64,000 nt of DNA, taken from assembly GCF_018860635.1 (NCBI RefSeq), contig NZ_JAHKPT010000021.1, positions 466,674-530,673 of the forward strand, written 5' to 3'. Every line of letters starts with the position of its first letter. The stretch's first letter is position 1. This document shows, in pieces, positions 17,375 to 23,840 of this stretch. Under the pieces are notes generated by a model, which was not told the DNA's origin, ran no database searches, and saw nothing but the letters and a program-made list of their open reading frames with translations. The DNA comes from Aliiglaciecola lipolytica (GTDB lineage Bacteria > Pseudomonadota > Gammaproteobacteria > Enterobacterales > Alteromonadaceae). Position numbers and translations under genes: made by a program.

Positions 17375-18019
17375 TTAATCAATGAGAGTGATTTTACTGA
17401 CAACCACCTGCTCAGTTAATAATTGTCCTTCCACATAGGGATTGTCGTGAACTCGATTCGCAGGCATTGCCGCAATTTTATCTACCACGTCCATTCCCCC
17501 AATCACTTTGCCAAATACTGCAAAACCTAGTTTATCAGGGTGGCGTAATCCGCCTGCATCCAAATGCGGGTTATCTAAGGTAGAGATAAAAAATTCTGAT
17601 TGCGCTGTTCCTAAATCACCACGGGCAAAAGAAACCGCGCCTCTTGTGTGAGTGAGAGTGGTTTGTGCCGTTGATTCGTGAGTGATTGCTGGTAGCGGAG
17701 CATCGAAAGGCTCATCAAGTGCCGCGTTTAAGCCACCTTGTAGAACCGCGATTTTCAGAGGGTGGTTATCATTGCTGTGATCAACAGTACGATAGAAGGT
17801 CAAGGTTTTAAAATGCCCGCCTTTTATGTAAGCAATGAAATTGTTCGCGCTTATTGGCGTGTTATTTGTGTCTAACTCAATTTCAATATTGCCATATTCA
17901 GTGGTCAACACAGCAACCGGAAGCTGAGCTTTTTTGGACGTCGCACAAGCGCCGAGTAACAAGATGCAAATGCAGAAGGTTAGAAAATACGAAGAAAACG
18001 TTTTAATTTGGTATGTCAT
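17375..18019 (-). CDS. Lipoprotein peptidyl-prolyl cis-trans isomerase (cyclophilin type)
   Basis: A 214-residue protein with a lipoprotein signal and lipobox LLGAC (Cys near residue 25). The cyclophilin fold follows: VLTTEYGNIEIELDTNNTPI, then HTRGAVSFARGDLGTAQSEF (the catalytic core with R and Q-SEF) and FAVFGKVIGGMDVVDKI. It should speed proline isomerisation during protein folding in the periplasm, anchored to a membrane. The gene is single and divergent from the SatD cassette. Confidence 0.9.
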   Translation of the reverse strand: MTYQIKTFSSYFLTFCICILLLGACATSKKAQLPVAVLTTEYGNIEIELDTNNTPISANNFIAYIKGGHFKTLTFYRTVDHSNDNHPLKIAVLQGGLNAALDEPFDAPLPAITHESTAQTTLTHTRGAVSFARGDLGTAQSEFFISTLDNPHLDAGGLRHPDKLGFAVFGKVIGGMDVVDKIAAMPANRVHDNPYVEGQLLTEQVVVSKITLID

Positions 18020-18100
18020 TGATACATGTCAGTTTCGTTATTTGCCCTAGCTTAGCAAATATCACTAAACCTGAAAACCTGAGGAAACCCGCAGGTTTGT

Positions 18101-18110
18101 TCTGACCCCG
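18101..18110. repeat. TCTGACCCC motif, left flank of SatD cassette
   Basis: TCTGACCCCG here is the reverse complement of GGGGTCAGA at 19694-19702, so the two motifs bracket the SatD-DUF3307 genes in inverted orientation. A third form, TCTGACCTC, is at 19741-19749. A hairpin-forming AAACCTG...CAGGTTT precedes the left copy. They may be short scars of REP-type elements. Confidence 0.45.
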
Positions 18111-18150
18111 CAGTGTCGCAGTTCTTTAGTCATAGCTCGCTAAAAACGTT

Positions 18151-18201
18151 AATTTAGCCAATTAAGGCTAAATTTGCGTATTTAGCCTATTTGGGCTAAA
18201 T
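18151..18201. promoter_or_regulatory. Two tandem palindromic operators before the SatD gene
   Basis: Copy 1 (18151-18174) is AATTTAGCC-AATTAA-GGCTAAATT with perfect 9-base arms. Copy 2 (18180-18201) is ATTTAGCC-TATTTG-GGCTAAAT with 8-base arms and the same 6-base spacer. The centres are 28 bases apart. They end 30 bases before the GTG start at 18232. The encoded protein has a helix-turn-helix, so self-regulation is the simplest reading. Confidence 0.75.
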
Positions 18202-18231
18202 TAATACTGAGGCTCAAAAGAAGGAATTAGT

Positions 18232-18882
18232 GTGGAATACAATCAAAAACCCATCGCCGTGATTAGTGGGGATGTGGTTAACTCGACCCAATTAACTGCA
18301 AAACAGTTTGACCAACTACTGCAACGCATTAAAGACATCCAACAATGGATCAGTGAGGTAAACAATTTAAACACACATAGTATTAAACGTGGTGATGAAT
18401 TTCAGACCTTGATCCATGATATCTCAAACGTATTGAGATATACCATTGTCTACAGAGTTGGCATAAAAGCCCTTGGTAAAGATTTTGATAGCAGGATTAG
18501 TTTTGCCATTGCTTCAAATGCACAATTGCGTGAATCAGTCTCTGAATCCATGGGGGAAGCATTTGTGCTTTCTGGTCGCGGTTTAAAAGCGTTAAAAAGT
18601 GATAGGTTGCTGTTTAGTTCTGATCGTCCTGAACTCACGGATTACTTCGATTTACTATTTAAATACCTTGATCGACAACTTACCGACCTGACACCACGCC
18701 AATGTGAAGTGATGCTTCCTATGCTTCAAACCAATCAAGAGTTATCTGTTAGCGACTTAGCAGGTAAATTAAATGTTGCTATTGCTACCGTTAGCAAGTC
18801 ACTCAAAGCCTCTGGGTGGCCATTAATTGAAGCGTTAAATTATCGATTTGTACAACAATTAAAGGTAATTGAAGATGTCTGA
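18232..18882 (+). CDS. SatD-family protein with C-terminal helix-turn-helix
   Basis: A 216-residue protein. The N-terminal part has PIAVISGDVVNSTQL and HSIKRGDEFQTLI, the SatD-family signature, which is reminiscent of nucleotidyl-cyclase-like folds. Residues about 150-212 form a helix-turn-helix (SVSDLAGKLNVAIATVSKSL). The GTG start follows AAGGAA. It overlaps the next gene by 8 bases, so SatD and DUF3307 are coupled, as in other bacteria. Two strong palindromes lie just upstream and are probably its own operators. The signal it responds to is unknown. Confidence 0.85.
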   Translation: MEYNQKPIAVISGDVVNSTQLTAKQFDQLLQRIKDIQQWISEVNNLNTHSIKRGDEFQTLIHDISNVLRYTIVYRVGIKALGKDFDSRISFAIASNAQLRESVSESMGEAFVLSGRGLKALKSDRLLFSSDRPELTDYFDLLFKYLDRQLTDLTPRQCEVMLPMLQTNQELSVSDLAGKLNVAIATVSKSLKASGWPLIEALNYRFVQQLKVIEDV

Positions 18883-19675
18883 ATTTTTTAGTCTGCTGAT
18901 TTCATTCTTATTGGTTCACATTATTTGTGACTTTTACCTGCAGCCAGCCCGCTGGGTAGAAGCCAAAAAGCAGCGCACCTATCGTAGTGTAGAGTTGTAC
19001 TGTCATGCACTGCTGCATGGAGTCGTATTGATCTTGCCAGCATTGGTGTTAGACATTCATTGGCATTTGACCGCGTACTTAGTGGTGTGGGTAACAGTGA
19101 CTCACTTTGCTATCGATCTGTGGAAAGTGACTAGCGCGAATGGTGATAAGCTGTCTCACTTTATAATCGATCAAACATTACATGTCACTGTACTCGCGGT
19201 AAGTGCTTTCTACCTTGTTGACGGCATCACTATTAATGCAGTATTAAAACATGAAAAGCTCTCAGCATGCGTTCAAGTGATTTTTGCGTATTTGTTGATT
19301 CTCAAACCAACTTCCATTGTGATTAGTCAGGTCCTGCAAAAATATACTCCATCGGGCTTTAATCCAGACGAATCAACACCACAAGACCAACCATTGAGCA
19401 AGCAAAGTAAACCTGAGATCACAGGCCTTGTTGCTGGTGGTGAGTTAATTGGTTACTTAGAGCGAGTATTAATATTGACCTTCACCCTTGTGGGGAGTTA
19501 CGCCGCCGTTGGGTTTGTATTGGCCGCTAAATCAATATTTAGATTTGGAGAATTGAATAAAGCGAATGGTCGAAGTATGACCGAATATGTATTGATTGGC
19601 TCTTTACTCTCCGTTGTGATCACAACCTTGGTAGGTGCCATCGTCTCGTTAAGCCTGGGGGTGAAAATTAACTAA
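18875..19675 (+). CDS. DUF3307 integral membrane protein
   Basis: A 266-residue membrane protein with about six helices. Conserved polar residues lie within or near helices: LLVHIICDFYLQPARW near the start, CHALLHGVV, then VTHFAIDLWK and IDQTLH. The pattern of His and Asp resembles a metal site in a membrane enzyme, but no activity is established for DUF3307. I chose ATG 18875 after AAAGG; a TTG at 18869 is the other option. It is coupled to the SatD-family regulator. Confidence 0.85.
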   Translation: MSEFFSLLISFLLVHIICDFYLQPARWVEAKKQRTYRSVELYCHALLHGVVLILPALVLDIHWHLTAYLVVWVTVTHFAIDLWKVTSANGDKLSHFIIDQTLHVTVLAVSAFYLVDGITINAVLKHEKLSACVQVIFAYLLILKPTSIVISQVLQKYTPSGFNPDESTPQDQPLSKQSKPEITGLVAGGELIGYLERVLILTFTLVGSYAAVGFVLAAKSIFRFGELNKANGRSMTEYVLIGSLLSVVITTLVGAIVSLSLGVKIN

Positions 19676-19693
19676 AAAATCAAACAAATCAAA

Positions 19694-19749
19694 GGGGTCA
19701 GATCCAACTGGTTTTAACTCAAAGTAAGAAAATCAAAGGCTCTGACCTC
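19694..19749. repeat. GGGGTCAGA / TCTGACCTC inverted pair
   Basis: GGGGTCAGA (19694-19702) and TCTGACCTC (19741-19749) form an inverted repeat with one mismatch, and both are preceded by AATCAAAGG. This unit follows the DUF3307 gene and begins the stretch of gene remnants. It resembles the short repeats left by REP-type elements. Confidence 0.5.
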
Positions 19750-19755
19750 GCTGAT

Positions 19756-20007
19756 TTGCCTTCGCAGATTTCGCAGATTCTCGGCAACGCTTCAGATGAA
19801 ATGATCCTATTATGTGCAGATATTTATCGACAGGTGGGAGATTTTAGAAACTCGTTACACTTATACAAAAGATTAGACAATAAAGCTTTTAGTCAAATTG
19901 TCGAACCAGCAAAAAGTTGGTGTAAACAGCACATCACCAGCTTAATGGAAATCGGTGCCACAAAGGCGCAAATGCAGTCGTATTTTAGTAGTAGAGACTC
20001 AATATGA
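19756..20007 (+). pseudogene. Probable 5'-truncated remnant of an unknown gene
   Basis: This 83-residue reading frame starts only at a TTG without a ribosome site, and the frame is open upstream into the repeat unit at 19694-19749. The translation (SDEMILLCADIYRQVGDFRN, then CKQHITSLMEIGATKAQMQS) looks helical and TPR-like. It is probably the 3' part of a gene cut by the repeat. Its end overlaps the following remnant by 4 bases. I do not recognise the family. Confidence 0.4.
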
Positions 20008-20096
20008 AAAAGCAACATCAAGAATTGCTAGTTAGTCCATCACATATAGTTTCATACGTACCATCACTATTCGCCTCATGGATGCAAAACTTGTGT
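19982..20096 (+). repeat. Direct repeat copy A (115 bases)
   Basis: This segment is about 82 percent identical by hand count to 20714-20828, 732 bases downstream, without gaps. Both copies contain TAGTAGTAGAGAC, then an ATG and the first 30 or so codons of related reading frames. Confidence 0.8.
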
Positions 20097-20321
20097 GTGA
20101 ATCAGCCTCAAAGCCAACCCCTTAGAAACCACGCACAACCGCCAATTACCTGTTTAGCTGAACGTAAAGTAAATACTAAAAATACGCAGCTGTTTACTAA
20201 ATTAAAGCAGGTCACGGCGACGATTTTTCAGTGGCTTCTCAAGGGCAATGCGACCAATGCATTTTCTACTGAAACGCAAAGGCATGTTCTTCGAATATTT
20301 CTCTTAGATAAGAAAAGTTAG
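20004..20321 (+). pseudogene. Remnant with N-terminus of a RecB-like nuclease gene (copy A)
   Basis: The 105-residue frame starts MKKQHQELLVSPSHIVSYVP and continues SLFASWMQNLC. This N-terminus resembles that of TM0106-family RecB-like nucleases (typically SPSxLVxxxxSPFASWMxR), which are large DNA nuclease-helicases. After about 35 residues the sequence loses the resemblance and ends early. It is probably a truncated, recombined copy. The parallel copy B lies at 20736. Whether the short product is made is unknown. Confidence 0.4.
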
Positions 20322-20399
20322 TTGAAAATACTTGGGGCAGTTAGCAGCCCCAAAACAAAACATTTTCTAATAATTGAGCACAAAAATTGAGAAGTAATC

Positions 20400-20657
20400 A
20401 TGGACCCAAATCTTCTGTACATAACGATGCAAATAAGTCGCGAAAATTCAATTATTGAAAAAGCCGGAAAATCAGCGGACTTTACAAAACTAATTAAACT
20501 AGTCAAAGCCCATATTGTGTTAAGTGAAGAATTAAACTCCACAAGCATTTTTGCGGACAACTTGCATAACCTCGAAAAATTACAAGCAAAGTTAAACCGT
20601 TGTGAAATCACAGGTGACTTGTGCAAGGACTATCAATGCAATCAAAATATGCGATAA
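20400..20657 (+). CDS. Hypothetical 85-residue protein
   Basis: The frame starts ATG with a modest GAGAAG site 6 bases before it. The product is helical and charged (AGKSADFTKLIKLVKAHIVL) with two Cys near the end, no signal peptide and no membrane helix. I do not recognise it. It sits between the two direct repeats, so it could be a cassette brought in with the duplication. Confidence 0.4.
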   Translation: MDPNLLYITMQISRENSIIEKAGKSADFTKLIKLVKAHIVLSEELNSTSIFADNLHNLEKLQAKLNRCEITGDLCKDYQCNQNMR

Positions 20658-20713
20658 ATAAAAAGCACGCAAACGCATACGGCCGTGCACAAATACACTT
20701 TCGGTAAAAGCGC

Positions 20714-20828
20714 ATTATAGTAGTAGAGACGTAGTATGAAAAAACAACATCTAAAATTGCTATTTAGCCCATCACACTTAGTTCGGTACGTACAATCACC
20801 GTTCGTCTCATGGATGCAGCGCTTGTGT
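20714..20828 (+). repeat. Direct repeat copy B (115 bases)
   Basis: This is the second copy of the 115-base unit at 19982-20096. It has the same TAGTAGTAGAGAC box ahead of an ATG. About 21 of 115 positions differ. Confidence 0.8.
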
Positions 20829-20882
20829 TTGGGAGTGCCTGAAGTTAGCTGCCGCACACGCAGCTTAAGAATAAAAATTTAA
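20736..20882 (+). pseudogene. Remnant with N-terminus of a RecB-like nuclease gene (copy B)
   Basis: This 48-codon frame reads MKKQHLKLLFSPSHLVRYVQ and then SPFVSWMQRLCLGVPE before it diverges and stops at TAA 20880-20882. This is an even better match to the TM0106-type N-terminus than copy A. The rest of that large gene is absent, so this is a 5' fragment. It lies 178 bases before the methyltransferase-HNH gene. Confidence 0.45.
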
Positions 20883-21060
20883 GTTTAATTTAAACGATAA
20901 AAGCTAAATGGTCGGAATTTTGTGTCAACTCTGGCAGTGTAAGGTTCTCTCAGTGAATCTCAATTTGATATCTGTAGCCCTATTATTAATATGAAGTTAT
21001 GATAAAAATCTACATGTTTTTAATGTTGAATAATGAATAAATATCCCATTAAGGATTAAT

Positions 21061-22821
21061 GTGTCTTCTGATTATTACAACAACAAAATAGAAGAAATAG
21101 CCCCTCAGTATTTGTCGCTGTCTTTCCTCGATGTGCATAACAATTGGGCGCATCATTTAACTTCATTGTTTGAGCAATCTAACGTCTCCATTTTAGATGT
21201 GGGGGCAGGGGTTGGGAGGGATGTTAGTTACATCGCGGATTTAGCTGAACAAAAATTGAAAAGTGACCAAAGTTATCAGATTTATGCTGTTGAACCTGCC
21301 TTGGAAATGTTGAAAGTAGGTAAGGTAACCACGGGAAATAAAAAGGTTCACTGGATTCAAGACGCTTTGCCTGCTCTTGATAAAACGACAAAATTAGAAG
21401 TTAACTTCGATTTGATTTTGTTAAGTGCGGTATGGATGCATGTTCCTCCAAGTCAACGGGCGAGAGCCATTCGTAAACTGGCTAATTTACTTAAACCTGG
21501 TGGAAAAATCGTTATTTCACTTAAGCTTGGAATGACCAAAGAAGAACAGCAAAGTCGTCAAATGTTCGATGTAAGTGTTGAAGAAGTCGAACATTTAGCA
21601 CATAACTATGGTTTGTTTTCCAAATTCGAAGCGCAAAATGAAACCGATAAACTCGGACGAGAAGGGGTTTATTGGCAGACCTTAATTTTGCAGTTGCCAG
21701 ACGATGGAACGGGCGCATTTCCTTTTATTCGCCATGTTGCTATCAATGATGGCAAATCAGCAACTCATAAACTTGCTTTACTCAGAGTGTTATTGCGAAT
21801 AGCTGATGGTCACCCTGGTGCGGTCATACGAAGAGAGTCTTTAGCTAGCGGTGACAGAGTTATTTTACCCTTGGGGTTAGTTGCGTTGTATTGGATACAT
21901 CAATACAAAGACTTAATTGACCATCATCAACTATTCCAAGTACCAAACGCGAAACCGAACATGGGATTTATGAAACCTGACGGTTGGCATAAATTGCGAC
22001 ATAGAACAGCGTCTGATTACCGCATTGGAAACATGTTTACCGGTGAAGATGCCATTGCACTGCATAAAACCCTAAGCGCCAGTGCCTCGAATATCAAAGA
22101 AATGCCTTGTCAGTACATTACTCTGCCTAATCAAAAAACACAGGTTTTTGAAGCGACAACTAAATCTGTTAGGGCTAAAGATAGTATTTTCCTAGATTTA
22201 CCCACATTACAAAAATGGGGCGAATTTTCATTACCTGAAACCACGTGGCTGGCGCTGAGTCGCTATGCTTGTTGGATTGAACCCGTTTTAGTTAATGAGT
22301 GGGTGAAAACGATGGCGGCGTATAAAGGCAATTCGGATTATGCCAAGCCTGAAAAACAAGTTTACCTTTATCAAGCACTCAAATGGTTGGATCCACAGCG
22401 AACGACGTCTGAAGTTCGCAGCCGTTTTGAGACATTAGCTAAGTCGCAATCAATACAATGTGTTTGGTCTTCAAAGCGTTTAAACCAAAAATATGACATT
22501 GATCACAGCATGCCTTTTGCTCGTTGGCCTAATAATGATCTTTGGAATTTAGTTCCAAGTGATTGCAAAGTGAATAATATCAAACGAGATCGATTGCCCT
22601 CTGAGCATAAATTAAAGGAAGCAAAAGAACGTATGCAAGACTGGTGGTTATCTGCTTGGTTAGAAGATGATCTTATCAATCAGAAACAACGCTTTTTTGC
22701 TGAAGCGAATATAGCATTGCCAGGGTTAACGCCACAAAATGACTCGATAGATGACTTATTTGAAGCTCTGCTGCTCCAACGATGTAGATTAAAGGATATG
22801 CAGCAACTCAATGAATGGTAA
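21061..22821 (+). CDS. SAM methyltransferase - HNH endonuclease fusion protein
   Basis: A 586-residue protein. Residues about 1-195 form a class I methyltransferase: VSILDVGAGVGRDVSYIADL is motif I, and WMHVPPSQRARAIRKLANLL then KPGGKIVIS are the late motifs. A middle region (about 225-460) is helical and unassigned. Residues about 465-545 form an HNH domain with IQCVWSSKRLN, YDIDHSMPFARWPNNDLWNL (D-H then N) and NNIKRDRLPS. It may modify and cut nucleic acid. The GTG start follows AAGGA. No partner gene is adjacent, so it may work alone. The specificity is unknown. Its setting among gene remnants suggests horizontal arrival. Confidence 0.8.
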   Translation: MSSDYYNNKIEEIAPQYLSLSFLDVHNNWAHHLTSLFEQSNVSILDVGAGVGRDVSYIADLAEQKLKSDQSYQIYAVEPALEMLKVGKVTTGNKKVHWIQDALPALDKTTKLEVNFDLILLSAVWMHVPPSQRARAIRKLANLLKPGGKIVISLKLGMTKEEQQSRQMFDVSVEEVEHLAHNYGLFSKFEAQNETDKLGREGVYWQTLILQLPDDGTGAFPFIRHVAINDGKSATHKLALLRVLLRIADGHPGAVIRRESLASGDRVILPLGLVALYWIHQYKDLIDHHQLFQVPNAKPNMGFMKPDGWHKLRHRTASDYRIGNMFTGEDAIALHKTLSASASNIKEMPCQYITLPNQKTQVFEATTKSVRAKDSIFLDLPTLQKWGEFSLPETTWLALSRYACWIEPVLVNEWVKTMAAYKGNSDYAKPEKQVYLYQALKWLDPQRTTSEVRSRFETLAKSQSIQCVWSSKRLNQKYDIDHSMPFARWPNNDLWNLVPSDCKVNNIKRDRLPSEHKLKEAKERMQDWWLSAWLEDDLINQKQRFFAEANIALPGLTPQNDSIDDLFEALLLQRCRLKDMQQLNEW

Positions 22822-22881
22822 TTTCAGGTATTCGCTTGTTGCATTAATTTTCACATCTTTAGTGAGTTAGAAAAAAGTCAC

Positions 22882-22900
22882 CGTTATTTAGCTAATAACG
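22882..22900 (+). terminator. Stem-loop after the methyltransferase-HNH gene
   Basis: CGTTATT (22882-22888) pairs with AATAACG (22894-22900) around TAGCT. It is short and lacks a T-tract, so it is only a possible transcript end. Confidence 0.3.
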
Positions 22901-23004
22901 TATCCCCACTCATACTTTCACATCTTAAAAATAATTGATTCATTGCTGTTGGCGTTCCATTATGTTTCTTACATTAAAAGGGGCTGAAAAAGGAATTTTA
23001 AAGG

Positions 23005-23718
23005 ATGAAAGAACAGGACAAAATCGCTTTATTTATTGATGCAGACAATGCGCCTGCTGCAAAAATTGGCATAATTCTGTCAGAATTGGCGCGTTATGGT
23101 GTAGTCAATATTCGCAAAGCTTACGGCAATTGGAAAAGCCCTAATATTAAGCCATGGGAAGATGTGCTGCATGAATTCGCTATCCAACCTATCCAGCAAT
23201 TTGATTTAACCAAAGGCAAAAATGCCACTGATATAGCATTGGTAATCGACGCAATGGATATTCTGTATACCAAAGATGTTGATACAATATGTCTAGTCTC
23301 ATCTGATTGCGATTTTACACCTTTAGTTACCCGAGCTTTGGCTGATGGTAAATTTGTGATTGGTTTCGGAGAGCGGAAAGCACCTACTGCATTTGTGAAT
23401 AGTTGTTCGAAATTTCTTTACCTCGATGAAGAACCTGTAGACGAAAAACCAATACCCCATCGAAAGCCTAGTATCAAAAGCGATACGAAATTAATGAATA
23501 TGTTGCGCCAAGCAATTGAAGCCTCCGAAGATGATGATGGCTGGGCGAACTTAGGCGCGATCGGTAAACATATTGCGAACCACGCATCTTTTGATCAGCG
23601 AAATTTTGGGTTTAAAAAACTCAGTGATTTATTTGCTGCCATTGACTTATTTGAGGTGATACAAAAAAACGGTTCAGGTACTTATGTACGTGATTTACGC
23701 AAAATGAAAACACACTGA
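23005..23718 (+). CDS. NYN-domain (LabA/PIN-like) protein with C-terminal LOTUS/OST-HTH domain
   Basis: A 237-residue protein. Residues about 5-145 form the NYN PIN-like nuclease domain: ALFIDADNAPAAK has the first acidic residues, GKNATDIALVIDAMDILYTK the next, and LVSSDCDFTPLVTRALADGK the last. Residues about 165-232 resemble an OST-HTH/LOTUS domain (WANLGAIGKHIANHASFDQR, ending FEVIQKNGSGTYVRDL). It probably cleaves or binds RNA in the cytosol. The ATG follows AAAGGA. It is single, followed by a stable stem-loop. Confidence 0.85.
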   Translation: MKEQDKIALFIDADNAPAAKIGIILSELARYGVVNIRKAYGNWKSPNIKPWEDVLHEFAIQPIQQFDLTKGKNATDIALVIDAMDILYTKDVDTICLVSSDCDFTPLVTRALADGKFVIGFGERKAPTAFVNSCSKFLYLDEEPVDEKPIPHRKPSIKSDTKLMNMLRQAIEASEDDDGWANLGAIGKHIANHASFDQRNFGFKKLSDLFAAIDLFEVIQKNGSGTYVRDLRKMKTH

Positions 23719-23724
23719 TTGATG

Positions 23725-23752
23725 TTTGCTACTAAAAAAGTTTAGTAGCAAA
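23725..23752 (+). terminator. Perfect 12-base stem-loop after the NYN gene
   Basis: TTTGCTACTAAA (23725-23736) pairs perfectly with TTTAGTAGCAAA (23741-23752) around AAAG, seven bases after the stop. No long T-tract follows, so it is a terminator of uncertain strength. Confidence 0.6.
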
Positions 23753-23840
23753 TACAAAAAATCAAAATTATCGCAGTTCACTTTATTAAATCTTATTGCT
23801 CGTATAGACTAATATTTAATCAAATCAAGGGACTGTTACT

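Noticed and set aside
20332-20353. Terminator TTGGGGC...GCCCCAA
   Set aside because: The hairpin is real but has no T-tract on either strand and lies among gene remnants, so it is not listed as a terminator.
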